NCBI RefSeq assembly: GCF_001444405.1
Contig: NZ_CP013187.1
Span: 806,001 to 870,000, forward strand
Direction of reading: 5' to 3'
Origin: Pseudoalteromonas phenolica
Lineage (GTDB): Bacteria > Pseudomonadota > Gammaproteobacteria > Enterobacterales > Alteromonadaceae
DNA: 64,000 nucleotides
Every line of letters starts with the position of its first letter. Position 1 is the first letter of the stretch. This document shows, one piece after another, positions 1 to 9,353 of the stretch. Both the position numbers and the translations under genes were made by a program. The notes under the pieces are model-generated. The model was given only the letters and a program-made list of their open reading frames with translations, was not told the DNA's origin and searched no databases.

Positions 1-3000
1 ACCAGAAAGCGGCGCTAGCGCAAATCGATATTGCTGACTTTCGGCGGCAATGCGGTATTGCTTGTGAACAAGGCGACCCCATGAGGTATCACCGCCTACG
101 CCCATTTGCTTATGATCAATATTTAAGGTGACAAGATCGCGCACAGGCACATCAATGGCGTGCTTGGTGGTCACAGGTACGAGTCCTGATGCCGATGCAC
201 TGGCATCGCCTGAGTTAAAATCGATATCGGCTTGCAGGTAAGGCCACGCGCTGGCATTCAATACCTTGTCGCCTACCGCAAGCAGCCCTTCTCCTTGCGC
301 GTTTTGCAGTGCCATCCAGCGCACCTCGGTACGATTTGAGTTCTCTTGCGGGCGAATGTAGTAATGGTGTTGTTCGCTCACAGGCGTATTGAACACTGAA
401 ATACGCGCTGAGGTTTTTCTGTCGGCGTAACTTTCGTGTGGACCACGACCGAACCAAGACATATTTTTATATTCACCAAAGGTACTTAACTGCATGCCGA
501 TACGCGGGATATCGGGCAAGGCTTGGTTATCATCAAGGTTGAGCAGGTAATCAACCTCTACAAAGCCTTGTGCTGTGATCTGATAATTCAGCACTAAACT
601 CCCAACAAAATCCGGTGATTGATAGCGTGCTGTTACGCCCGATGATTTGGCTTGTAAGGCGGTGAGTTTGAGTCTATCAGTGGCACTTTGCCACATGGCC
701 GCACGCACTTGCAGGTTATTACCTAAGTCATTGTCGGTTGGTGCACGCCAGAAGTTTGGCTTAAGTGGCTGGGTTAACATGGCTTTGTTGTTAAAAGTGA
801 GCTGTTGCAACCAGCCTGTGCGCTTATCAAAGGAGAGTTGAGTCCCAGCTGCTTTAGCAATCAGTGTATCTGTTTGATGTGCATAACTTGGTTTTAGTGG
901 CTTGTTAGTTCTTTTAGCCGTAGATTGTAATTGTGATACAGGCAGTTTGAATTGTTCAAAAGCAATTTCATGACCAAGTGGCAGTAGCGGCTCTTGTGCT
1001 CTGGCATGCATGCTTAGGGTGACAAAGTATTCTTTGTCGCTGTAAGCAGGTAGGCCTTGGATATCAAAATTCAATATGGCGGTTTTGCTCGGTTGCACGC
1101 TTGGCATGGCGCTGTGGCCTTGTTTAACGGTTTCTCCGTCCGCTTCGATTTTCCAACGTAGGTCATACTTTTTTAAGTCCGTGAATAAGAATTTATTTTG
1201 TACAGTGATTTGCCCTTTAAGCAGGTTGTGCACAGTAAATTTAACCGGTTGGTAAACCTTTTTTACCTCAAAGGCATGCGGGTGGGGGTTACGGTTTGGG
1301 TTCATCAAGCCGTTATTTAAAAAGTTGCCGTCGGTTGGCAAAGCCGGGTGGAAGTCTTTGCCATAAGCAAAGTATGTTTCACCAAATTCATTGCGATACT
1401 CTAGAGATTGGTCAACCCAGTCCCAAATAAAGCCCCCTTGAAGCACTTCGTATTTTTCAATGGCATCCCAATAATCTTGCAAATTGCCTACAGAATTGCC
1501 CATAGCATGGGCGTATTCAATCATAATAGCGGGTCTATCTGGATTATTGCTGGCGTAGTTAACCAGTTTTTCGATTGACGGATACATAGGCGCAAAAATA
1601 TCGGTGTAATGCTCAAGCTCGGCTGGCTCGTATTGCACCACGCGCAGATCATCATTGTCTTTTAACCATTGATAGGTGTTGGCAAATACCTCGCCGTGGC
1701 CAGCTTCGTTGCCTAACGACCAAATGATGATAGAAGGGTGATTTTTATCACGCTCAAACATACGTTGAGTACGTTCAAGGTGTGCAGGCAACCAACTCAT
1801 TTCATTACCTAGTTGGGTTTTCTCGTCAATAGCAAGCGGGTGCGATTCTATGTTTGCTTCATCGATCACATATAAGCCATATTTGTCGGTTAAATCATAC
1901 CAATATGGGTGGTTTGGGTAGTGACTAGAGCGCACCGCATTGATATTAAACTGCTTCATCAGTTTGATATCTTGCTCCATTGACGCTTTGTCGACGACAT
2001 GGCCGCGAGTTGGCGAGGTTTCATGGCGGTCAACACCGCGAATAACAATAGGCTTACCATTGATAGTCAGTTGTTTATTTATAATCTCAATGTGTCTAAA
2101 GCCAATTTCATCACGTATGACTTCGAGTAATTCACCTTGTTGATTGTATAGACTCATCACTAGGGTGTAGAGGTTTGGGGTTTCTGCCGACCAAAGTTGT
2201 GGATGTGCTATTTGTTCAGAAAAGCTGATTTGCTCTGTGCCATGGGCGTTTGCCGTGAATTTTTTTGTGGCTTTGGTGACAACTGCATAGCTTGCTTTGG
2301 GGTCGAGTAGCTCAAATTTTGCAGTAAGTTGTGCCTTGTGTTTTTGGTAGTTTTTAACGTCTAACTCAAGTTCTAATGTGCCTTTATCAAAGCGTTTGTT
2401 TAAACGTGGTTTGGCATGAAAATCAAAAATATGCTGTTTTGGCGTGGCGTACAAATAGACATCGCGCTCAATGCCCGAAATTCTCAGCATATCTTGGCTT
2501 TCTAGATAACTGGCATCACTCCATCGACGTAACCTAAGCGCGAGTAAGTTGTCGCCTTGTTGCACAAACTCGGTAATATCAAACTCAGCTGGGGTTTTAG
2601 CGCCTTGGCTAAAGCCGACCTTTTCACCATTTAGCCAAACATCGAGCGATGATTTTGCCGCGCCTACATGTAAAAACACTTGCTTATTTTGCCACGAATC
2701 AGACAAGGTGAAAGGCTTTCGATACGAGCCTGTTGGGTTGTACTCAAGCGGGACATCGGGCCATTTGGTGGTAAACGGAAAGCGCTCATCTAAGTAAATC
2801 GGGTAGCCATAGCCCTCAACCTCCCAGTTGCCCGGTACGGGAATTTGCCCCCAGCTAGAATCATCAAAATTAGGCTGTTCAAACCCTTTAGGTGGATTAA
2901 TCGCAGAGCGTTGCCAGTGAAATTGCCACATGCCATTAAGTAGCAAATAGTTATCGCTTTGAGCTGGATCATCTTGCATGGCGCCCGCTAAGCTTTGGTA

Positions 3001-3141
3001 GCTAAACCCAGAGGCACGAGGGGCTTGTTTATTTATGGCAAACACTTGGTGATCTTGCCATGGCGCTTTGGCGAAAACGCTCTGACATACCAGTGTAGTG
3101 AGTATGCTCAGGCTAAATATTACAAAAGGTTTATTTTTCAT
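1..3141 (-). CDS. lacZ: Exported GH2 beta-galactosidase (3' end beyond window)
   Basis: This is a LacZ-type glycoside hydrolase family 2 beta-galactosidase that splits terminal beta-galactosides such as lactose. The reading frame is open for 1047 codons to the window edge, so only the last few residues are missing; the final visible part aligns with the E. coli C-terminus. The acid/base motif SLGNEAGHG places Glu479, and the nucleophile motif IEYAHAMGN places Glu542, matching E. coli Glu461 and Glu537. Unlike E. coli LacZ, it starts with a basic and then hydrophobic stretch ending in SVFA, a typical Sec signal peptide with likely cleavage before KAPW, so it should act in the periplasm or outside. 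An in-frame ATG at 3150 would add three residues. It lies downstream of the LacI-type regulator on the same strand and beside the galactose genes, which fits its role. Confidence 0.93.
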   Translation of the reverse strand, partial: MKNKPFVIFSLSILTTLVCQSVFAKAPWQDHQVFAINKQAPRASGFSYQSLAGAMQDDPAQSDNYLLLNGMWQFHWQRSAINPPKGFEQPNFDDSSWGQIPVPGNWEVEGYGYPIYLDERFPFTTKWPDVPLEYNPTGSYRKPFTLSDSWQNKQVFLHVGAAKSSLDVWLNGEKVGFSQGAKTPAEFDITEFVQQGDNLLALRLRRWSDASYLESQDMLRISGIERDVYLYATPKQHIFDFHAKPRLNKRFDKGTLELELDVKNYQKHKAQLTAKFELLDPKASYAVVTKATKKFTANAHGTEQISFSEQIAHPQLWSAETPNLYTLVMSLYNQQGELLEVIRDEIGFRHIEIINKQLTINGKPIVIRGVDRHETSPTRGHVVDKASMEQDIKLMKQFNINAVRSSHYPNHPYWYDLTDKYGLYVIDEANIESHPLAIDEKTQLGNEMSWLPAHLERTQRMFERDKNHPSIIIWSLGNEAGHGEVFANTYQWLKDNDDLRVVQYEPAELEHYTDIFAPMYPSIEKLVNYASNNPDRPAIMIEYAHAMGNSVGNLQDYWDAIEKYEVLQGGFIWDWVDQSLEYRNEFGETYFAYGKDFHPALPTDGNFLNNGLMNPNRNPHPHAFEVKKVYQPVKFTVHNLLKGQITVQNKFLFTDLKKYDLRWKIEADGETVKQGHSAMPSVQPSKTAILNFDIQGLPAYSDKEYFVTLSMHARAQEPLLPLGHEIAFEQFKLPVSQLQSTAKRTNKPLKPSYAHQTDTLIAKAAGTQLSFDKRTGWLQQLTFNNKAMLTQPLKPNFWRAPTDNDLGNNLQVRAAMWQSATDRLKLTALQAKSSGVTARYQSPDFVGSLVLNYQITAQGFVEVDYLLNLDDNQALPDIPRIGMQLSTFGEYKNMSWFGRGPHESYADRKTSARISVFNTPVSEQHHYYIRPQENSNRTEVRWMALQNAQGEGLLAVGDKVLNASAWPYLQADIDFNSGDASASASGLVPVTTKHAIDVPVRDLVTLNIDHKQMGVGGDTSWGRLVHKQYRIAAESQQYRFALAPLSG

Positions 3142-3269
3142 TGTTGTCATCTTGGCTGTGTTGTTTATTTTTAAACTGCGCTTTAAATACAATATACAAT
3201 TATTTTTTATAGTTCTTCCCAAAGGCTTTATGTTGCTCTGTTTTTGCTAGCTAGCCTTAAGGTTAAAGT

Positions 3270-4322
3270 TTAATTTTGCCGCTCAGTTTGGTTTTCATTT
3301 AGGCTCTGTTTTGAAGCCGCTATTGGCGCAAATGCCGTTGATTGTCGCTCGACTAATGTTGGCTGATAGCGATGCGAATGTGCTGTTTTATCTAACTGAG
3401 TGTGCTTATTAATGGCCAGCAGTGCTGCGTGTTTGGCGATGGCTTCGACAGGGTAGTGCAAGGTGGTGAGCTTAGGTCTGCTGTAATGAGCAAGGCAAAT
3501 GTCATCAAAGCCAATCACCGAAATATCGTCTGGCACTTTAAAGCCCGCTTCTTCTAACGCTGAAATTGCACCAATTGCCATGGCATCGTTGTAGGCGAAA
3601 AGTGCCGTAAATACTTGCTGGTTTTTGAGTAAAGTATTGGCTGCTAGCTCGCCACCGAGTTGATCTGGTGCGCCATAAACAACTTGATCTTCAGTTAATG
3701 TAAGTGCTTGCTTATATAAAGCCGAATTGAACCCTGATAGCCTGTGTTTGGGATCTTGAATTGGCAGCTCACTCATAATGCTCGCAAAACGGCTGTGGCC
3801 TAAGGCGAGTAGGTGCTCAGCGGCCAATTGGCCACCAAGTTCATCATCTAGGTAAATACAGTTCTCGGCTATTTCTGGAATATTTCGTGCCACCACGACC
3901 ACGTTTGAATAGCGCTCTACGATATCGATTAATGCGCTGTCGGCTAAATGTGTACAGTACAAAATTATGCCATCACAGCGACGTTGTAATAATGAATCAA
4001 TGGCTTGTTGTTCTGAGTCACTACTGTTTTGGGCGGTACACAGCAGTACTTGGCTTTGATGCTGACGGGCTATGCTATCGACGCCTTTTGCTAAGCAGGC
4101 AAAAAATGGATCGCTGATGTCGGGCACCACTAAGCCGAGTGTGGCTGTCTTTTGTGTGGAGAGTGCGCGTGCATTGACGTTTACCTGATAACCTAAGGAT
4201 TTCATCACCATGAGTACATGCTCGCGGGTTTTGTCTCTTACTTTGTCATCTTGGTTTATCACGCGAGACACGGTGGCAATAGATACCTTGGCTTCTCGGG
4301 CAACGTCTTTAATGGTGGCCAT
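3270..4322 (-). CDS. galR: LacI/GalR-family transcriptional regulator of the galactose locus
   Basis: A 350-residue LacI-family repressor. The N-terminus has the canonical helix-turn-helix and hinge (IKDVAREAKVSIATVSRVIN, residues about 4-23), followed by a periplasmic-binding-protein-like effector domain beginning near residue 60 (TLGLVVPDISDPFF). It sits between lacZ, same strand and 128 bases downstream, and the divergent galT, with a LacI-type palindrome in the 129-base divergent gap. Control of the galactose genes and of itself is therefore likely. The effector, presumably galactose or a derivative, is inferred from context. The C-terminal tail of about 20 residues rich in Asn and Gln is poorly conserved in this family. 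Confidence 0.9.
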   Translation of the reverse strand: MATIKDVAREAKVSIATVSRVINQDDKVRDKTREHVLMVMKSLGYQVNVNARALSTQKTATLGLVVPDISDPFFACLAKGVDSIARQHQSQVLLCTAQNSSDSEQQAIDSLLQRRCDGIILYCTHLADSALIDIVERYSNVVVVARNIPEIAENCIYLDDELGGQLAAEHLLALGHSRFASIMSELPIQDPKHRLSGFNSALYKQALTLTEDQVVYGAPDQLGGELAANTLLKNQQVFTALFAYNDAMAIGAISALEEAGFKVPDDISVIGFDDICLAHYSRPKLTTLHYPVEAIAKHAALLAINKHTQLDKTAHSHRYQPTLVERQSTAFAPIAASKQSLNENQTERQN

Positions 4323-4401
4323 GTTTTTTCGCTTAAAAAAGGCTTAATTCTGAGCGATGGTAGCAGAGTGATTTTTTTAAGTAAATTTACTTGCTAAAAA
4401 A

Positions 4402-4419
4402 AATGTAACCGTTTACATT
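4402..4419. promoter_or_regulatory. LacI/GalR-type operator in the galR-galT divergent gap
   Basis: An 18-base near-perfect palindrome, AATGTAACCGTTTACATT, with the central CG typical of LacI-family operators. Only two symmetric positions near the centre break it. It lies 33 bases before the galT ATG and 80 bases before the galR ATG, so a bound repressor could block both directions. Confidence 0.75.
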
Positions 4420-4451
4420 TTTTGTATACATTATCCTTTTGTGATTTAAAC

Positions 4452-5486
4452 ATGACATTTGATGCAACTGAGCACCCCCATAGGCGGTTAAATCCGCTCA
4501 CCAATGAGTGGGTGCTGGTATCGCCTCATAGAGCCAAACGACCTTGGCAGGGGCAAACAGAAAAACAGCCAGTATTAGCAACTGCGTCGTACGATGAAAG
4601 CTGTTATTTGTGTGCGGGTAATACACGTATTAACGGTGAACAAAACCCTAACTACAGCCATACCTTTATATTTAACAATGACTTCGCCGCATTACAAAGT
4701 GAGCTGCCAGTTCATCATAGCGACGACCCTTTATTTACCATGCAGTCTGAACAAGGTGAAAGTCGTGTCATTTGTTTTTCACCGGATCACAGTAAGGCAT
4801 TGGCGCAGCTTTCGGTTGAGCAAATTCATAAAGTGGTGCAAACCTGGCAGGCGCAATATGCCGAACTTGGTGAAATTTATCATTGGGTGCAGGTGTTTGA
4901 AAACAAAGGCGCGATGATGGGGTGTTCAAACCCGCACCCTCATGGACAAGTTTGGGCGCAGCAGTCTTTACCGACCTTGGTTGAAAAAAAGCAACAAGCG
5001 CAAATTCAGTATTTTACAGAGCGAGGCGGGAATTTACTCGCCAATTATGTGGCCAGAGAAATTCAGGAACAAACACGAATAGTCGCTATTAATGATGATT
5101 GGCTGGTGGTGGTGCCATTTTGGGCGGCATGGCCGTTTGAAACCCTATTATTACCGCGCTTTTCGGTTCAGCGTATGACACAACTCACCGAGTCGCAAGG
5201 ACTGAGTCTAGCAGCTATTCTATCTGAGTTGACCATTAAATATGACAATTTGTTTGAATGTGCGTTCGCTTATTCAATGGGCTGGCACGGCGCACCATTT
5301 GATGGAGAGGCTCACCCAGAATGGACACTGCATGCAAGCTTTTTTCCGCCTTTACTTCGCTCAGCCAGTGTCCGCAAGTTTATGGTTGGCTATGAAATGT
5401 TAGCAGAACCACAACGCGACTTAACCCCAGAGCAAGCCGCTGAACGATTAAGAACTCAGCCTTTAACGCATTATAGCGAGAAATAA
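4452..5486 (+). CDS. galT: Galactose-1-phosphate uridylyltransferase
   Basis: GalT exchanges UMP between UDP-glucose and galactose 1-phosphate, the second Leloir step. The protein is 344 residues, the usual size. The active-site HPHGQ motif gives His162 and the nucleophile His164, equivalent to E. coli His164 and His166. The N-terminal sequence HRRLNPLTNEWVLVSPHRAK is characteristic, and CYLCAGN near residue 50 is the zinc-site region. The ATG at 4452 is chosen because MTFDATEHPHRRLN matches the family start; an upstream TTG at 4422 would overlap the operator region. galK follows after two bases, so the genes are co-transcribed. Confidence 0.95.
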   Translation: MTFDATEHPHRRLNPLTNEWVLVSPHRAKRPWQGQTEKQPVLATASYDESCYLCAGNTRINGEQNPNYSHTFIFNNDFAALQSELPVHHSDDPLFTMQSEQGESRVICFSPDHSKALAQLSVEQIHKVVQTWQAQYAELGEIYHWVQVFENKGAMMGCSNPHPHGQVWAQQSLPTLVEKKQQAQIQYFTERGGNLLANYVAREIQEQTRIVAINDDWLVVVPFWAAWPFETLLLPRFSVQRMTQLTESQGLSLAAILSELTIKYDNLFECAFAYSMGWHGAPFDGEAHPEWTLHASFFPPLLRSASVRKFMVGYEMLAEPQRDLTPEQAAERLRTQPLTHYSEK

Positions 5487-5488
5487 TA

Positions 5489-6634
5489 ATGTGCCGTACT
5501 GAAATGATTAAACAGGTTTTTGCTCAGCAGTTTGGCTATCAAGCCGAGCAAGTAAGCCACGCGCCTGGGCGAGTGAACTTAATAGGTGACCACACCGATT
5601 ACAATTTGGGATTTGTGCTGCCCGCAGCAATTAACTTTGGCACTGATGTAGCCATCGCAAAGCGTGATGACAATACAATACGGGTATTAGCCCATGATCT
5701 AGATAATCAAATATGCGAGTTCGAGCGAACAGAACTTTTGTTTAACCCCGATTTGATGTGGGTGAATTATGTCGCTGGGGTGGTGTATGTCCTGCAAAAA
5801 GCCGGCTTTGTACTGCAAGGCACTGACATTGTCATCTCAGGTAACGTGCCGCAAGGGGCGGGGTTAAGCTCGTCGGCCAGTTTGCAAGTCGCTTTGATCA
5901 AAGCGTTTTCGGATTTATTTGAGTTGCAGATAGACGGCTTTACAGCGGCCAAGCTCGCGCAACAAGCCGAAAATGAATTTGTAGGCTGCAACTGCGGGAT
6001 TATGGATCAGAGCATTTCGGCAATGGGCGCGCATAGTCATGCCATGTTACTCGATTGCCAAGATTTAACCTTTCAAGACGCCCCCATTCCAGAAAGCTTG
6101 GCCATTGTGATTGCTAATTCAAACGTTAAACGCGGCTTAGTAGAGAGTGAATATAACCAAAGGCGCGAGCAATGTGAGCGAGTGGCCAAGCACTTTAACG
6201 CTTCAGCACTACGAGCGCTGACTTTAGCTGAATTAGAGTCAGAGCGAGCAAATTTAACTGAGCTGGACTATAAAAGAGCAAGGCATGTGATCACCGAAAA
6301 TCAGCGAACTTTAGATGCATTAGAGGCACTTAAAGCAAATAATGTCAGCCATTTAGGGCGTTTGATGAATGAGTCTCATGACTCATTAAAGAATGATTTT
6401 GCTACCAGCACAGCTGAAATGAACTGTTTAGTTGCGCTCATACAGTCACAAATTGCTGAGCAAGGTGGTGCGCGAATGACAGGCGGCGGCTTTGGTGGTT
6501 GCGTGGTGGCTGTGATGCCAAAAACCTTGGTTGAAGCAGTAACTCAGGCTGTTAAAGCCGAGTACCATAAACAGACTGGGTTAAGAGCCGATGTGTATGT
6601 GTGCGAAGCCGTGCAAGGGGCTTTTAGAGCTTAG
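5489..6634 (+). CDS. galK: Galactokinase
   Basis: GalK phosphorylates galactose to galactose 1-phosphate with ATP in the cytoplasm. At 381 residues it is the normal length. The GHMP-kinase signatures are all present: the galactose-binding motif GRVNLIGDHTDYN at about 27-39, the ATP loop GAGLSSSASLQ at about 122-132, and GGARMTGGGFGGCV at about 326-340. The ATG at 5489 overlaps nearly directly with the galT stop (two-base gap). A second in-frame ATG at 5504 (MIKQVFAQQFG) is an equally possible start. It lies in the galT-galK-symporter operon. Confidence 0.95.
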   Translation: MCRTEMIKQVFAQQFGYQAEQVSHAPGRVNLIGDHTDYNLGFVLPAAINFGTDVAIAKRDDNTIRVLAHDLDNQICEFERTELLFNPDLMWVNYVAGVVYVLQKAGFVLQGTDIVISGNVPQGAGLSSSASLQVALIKAFSDLFELQIDGFTAAKLAQQAENEFVGCNCGIMDQSISAMGAHSHAMLLDCQDLTFQDAPIPESLAIVIANSNVKRGLVESEYNQRREQCERVAKHFNASALRALTLAELESERANLTELDYKRARHVITENQRTLDALEALKANNVSHLGRLMNESHDSLKNDFATSTAEMNCLVALIQSQIAEQGGARMTGGGFGGCVVAVMPKTLVEAVTQAVKAEYHKQTGLRADVYVCEAVQGAFRA

Positions 6635-6678
6635 TCAATATAACCCTAGTAATTAGAAAAAGAATAACGAGGAACATC

Positions 6679-8262
6679 ATGAATATCAGTTTACACAGTA
6701 CAGATATCGCTGTTTTTAGCGCTTATGTACTCGGCTTGCTGGCGATTGCGCTATGGATCTCCCGCAGCGAGAAAAAAGAAGGTGCCAATACCGAAGATTA
6801 CTTTTTAGCCTCTAAAGCATTACCTTGGTGGGCGATAGGCGCGTCATTGATTGCGTCCAATATTTCGGCCGAGCAGATAATAGGTATGTCTGGCTCTGGA
6901 TATGCCATGGGATTGGCGATTGCATCTTATGAATGGATGGCGGCGATCACGCTTATTTTAGTCGGTAAATACATGCTACCGATATTCTTAAAACAGCAAA
7001 TTTATACCATGCCGCAGTATTTAGCTCAGCGTTACGATGACCGTGTAAAAACCACCATGGCGGTGTTTTGGTTGGCCGTCTACGTGTTTGTGAATTTAAC
7101 CGCGGTGCTATGGCTTGGCGGCCTTGCGATTGAAACTGTCGCTGGGGTTGATGCTCTGTATGGCATGATGTTTTTAGTGGTATTTTCGGTGGCATATTCA
7201 CTTTATGGCGGCTTAAAAGCCGTGGCCTTTACCGATATTTTGCAAGTCACCCTGCTGGTATTTGGCGGCTTATTCTTAAGTTATTTAGCGCTGGATGCGG
7301 TATCTGATGGACAAGGTGTGTTAGCTGGTTTTGGTGTTTTAACCGAACAAGTGCCTACGCATTTTGACATGATCTTGTCACCTGATAACGCACATTATAT
7401 GAGCTTACCTGGACTGTCGGTATTAATTGGCGGCATGTGGGTCATGAACTTTAGTTATTGGGGTTTTAATCAATACATTATTCAAAGAGCACTGGCGGCG
7501 AAAGATTTAAACGAAGCACAAAAAGGCATTGCCTTTGCGGCGTACTTAAAATTATTGATGCCCTTGATTGTGGTACTGCCGGGCATTGCTGCTGTGGTGT
7601 TATATCCTAATTTAACCGCCCCAGATAAAGCTTATCCGTCAATGATGTCATTGATGCCTGTGGGTATTAAAGGCTTGGTATTTGCTGCGTTAGTGGCGGC
7701 GATTGTGTCGTCTTTAGCGTCTATGACCAACAGTATTTCGACTATTTTCACCATGGATATTTATAAAAAACTCCATGCTGAAAAAAGCCAATCTCATTAC
7801 GTGAATGTTGGGCGCGTCACGGCTTTGTTGGCTTTAATAGTGGCACTGTTAGTTGCAAAGCCACTGTTGGGTCAATTTGAGCAGGCTTTCCAGTACATTC
7901 AAGAATTCACCGGGTTCTTTACCCCGGGTATTGTGGTGATCTTCGTGATGGGCATGTTCTACAAAGGCACAACTGCCAATGGTGCGCTGGCTGCGGCGTT
8001 TGGCTCTGCGCTGTTCTCATTAAGCTTGAAGTTTGCCATGCCAAGCTTACCTTTCATGGACCGTGTGGGGTTAGTGTTTATGTTGTGTTTACTGCTGTGC
8101 TTTGTGGTTTCAAAGCTGTTTAAAGCACATGAGCGTGACTCTGAAGGTACTTCAGAGTGCGTGCAACTCAGTGATGTTAGTTTTGTAACTAAAACGGGCT
8201 TCAATGTGGCCGCTTTGGGTGTGGTGGTGATCTTAATCGCTCTCTACGCTACTTGGTGGTAA
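6679..8262 (+). CDS. sglT: Sodium/galactose (glucose) symporter, SSS family, vSGLT-like
   Basis: A 527-residue sodium:solute symporter with about 14 predicted membrane segments. Several stretches closely resemble the Vibrio transporter vSGLT from established knowledge: MSGSGYAMGLAIASYEWM near residue 72, TLILVGKYMLPIF, YGGLKAVAFTDILQV, and SSLASMTNSISTIFTMDIYKK near residue 345, which carries the serines of the conserved sodium site. It should bring galactose or glucose into the cell using the sodium gradient, the usual solution in marine bacteria. It follows galK by 44 bases with a good AGGA ribosome site, and so belongs to the operon. Confidence 0.92.
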   Translation: MNISLHSTDIAVFSAYVLGLLAIALWISRSEKKEGANTEDYFLASKALPWWAIGASLIASNISAEQIIGMSGSGYAMGLAIASYEWMAAITLILVGKYMLPIFLKQQIYTMPQYLAQRYDDRVKTTMAVFWLAVYVFVNLTAVLWLGGLAIETVAGVDALYGMMFLVVFSVAYSLYGGLKAVAFTDILQVTLLVFGGLFLSYLALDAVSDGQGVLAGFGVLTEQVPTHFDMILSPDNAHYMSLPGLSVLIGGMWVMNFSYWGFNQYIIQRALAAKDLNEAQKGIAFAAYLKLLMPLIVVLPGIAAVVLYPNLTAPDKAYPSMMSLMPVGIKGLVFAALVAAIVSSLASMTNSISTIFTMDIYKKLHAEKSQSHYVNVGRVTALLALIVALLVAKPLLGQFEQAFQYIQEFTGFFTPGIVVIFVMGMFYKGTTANGALAAAFGSALFSLSLKFAMPSLPFMDRVGLVFMLCLLLCFVVSKLFKAHERDSEGTSECVQLSDVSFVTKTGFNVAALGVVVILIALYATWW

Positions 8263-8277
8263 TCGTCATTTCTTTTT

Positions 8278-8324
8278 AAACAGCAGGTATGTCACTTTTA
8301 AGTGAAGTACCTGCTGTTTTCTTT
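8278..8324 (+). terminator. Hairpin between the symporter gene and galM
   Basis: A perfect 12-base-pair inverted repeat (8278-8289 with 8308-8319) around an 18-base loop, followed by TTTTCTTTAT. This has the form of an intrinsic terminator, possibly partial, since galM starts only 15 bases later. Confidence 0.7.
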
Positions 8325-8338
8325 ATACACGTTAACTC

Positions 8339-9295
8339 ATGAAACAAACTTTAATTACCCTCAAAAATAACAATGGCATGCAGGTTGTGGTATCTGACTT
8401 TGGTGCTCGTTTGTGTTCTATTATTTTCCCGACATGTCATGGGTCAAAAGAAATGCTCATGCGCTATCAAAATGAAAGTCAGTTTGTTGATGACCCATTT
8501 TATGTCGGCGCTATTTGCGGGCGAGTTGCAAACCGAATTGGTCGAGGCCGTTTTAGTTATGATGGGCACACTTATCAATATTCTCAAAATGATGGCGAGC
8601 ATTGTTTGCATGGCGGAGCGCAGAGTATTGATAAGCGGTTTTGGTACATCGCTGAAAAATCGCATTCATCAGTGACGCTGACGCTAAGATCAGAGGATGG
8701 CGATAATGGCTTTGCAGGTAATGTGAATATTCAAGTCATCTATCGTCTTTCTGAAGACAACAAACTCGAAATCGAGATTTGTGCAAATACAGATAAAACC
8801 ACACCGCTTAATTTAACCAACCATGCTTATTTTAACCTAGCAGAGCGCTCTACTTTAGATCTAGAGCTGTGTATTGATGCTGAATTAGTGTTAGAAAAAG
8901 ATGCGGACAATATTCCAACCGGCAAACAACTTGAGGTCGATAACAGCGAGTTATTGACCTCAAAATTTGATTTTCGCGAGCCAAAACCGTTGCAGCAGGT
9001 TGATGGTCTAGATCATTATTTTGTGTTTCACAAAGCGATTCAAGGTATGAGATTAGTGGCGCAACTGGTATCAAAAAATAATAGCGTGCGGATGAGTGTT
9101 TTTAGCGACCAAAATGGCCTGCAATGCTATATGGGGGGATTTCTATCAGCTCCATTTACGCCGTACTCAGGCGTATGTTTAGAGCTACATAATTTCCCTG
9201 ATGCATTAAATCATGAGCAGTTTGATAGCATTCTAGTTCAGCCTGAACAGCAATATAAAAACACTATGATATTGAGTTTTACTGAACTTGATTGA
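8339..9295 (+). CDS. galM: Aldose 1-epimerase (mutarotase)
   Basis: GalM interconverts alpha and beta anomers of galactose, supplying the alpha form to GalK. At 318 residues it is slightly short for the family but complete. The motifs GAICGRVANRIGRGRF (about 58-73), EHCLHGG (His near 91), NHAYFNL with the catalytic acid His (about 161-167) and LELHNFPDALNH with the catalytic base Glu near the C-terminus are present. It lies downstream of the symporter but behind a terminator-like hairpin, so it may be expressed at a lower level or from its own promoter. Confidence 0.93.
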   Translation: MKQTLITLKNNNGMQVVVSDFGARLCSIIFPTCHGSKEMLMRYQNESQFVDDPFYVGAICGRVANRIGRGRFSYDGHTYQYSQNDGEHCLHGGAQSIDKRFWYIAEKSHSSVTLTLRSEDGDNGFAGNVNIQVIYRLSEDNKLEIEICANTDKTTPLNLTNHAYFNLAERSTLDLELCIDAELVLEKDADNIPTGKQLEVDNSELLTSKFDFREPKPLQQVDGLDHYFVFHKAIQGMRLVAQLVSKNNSVRMSVFSDQNGLQCYMGGFLSAPFTPYSGVCLELHNFPDALNHEQFDSILVQPEQQYKNTMILSFTELD

Positions 9296-9353
9296 CTTTG
9301 ATACTTTTTAAAAGCCAATCAATAGTAATGTTTTGAAGCTAATTATATGCAGT

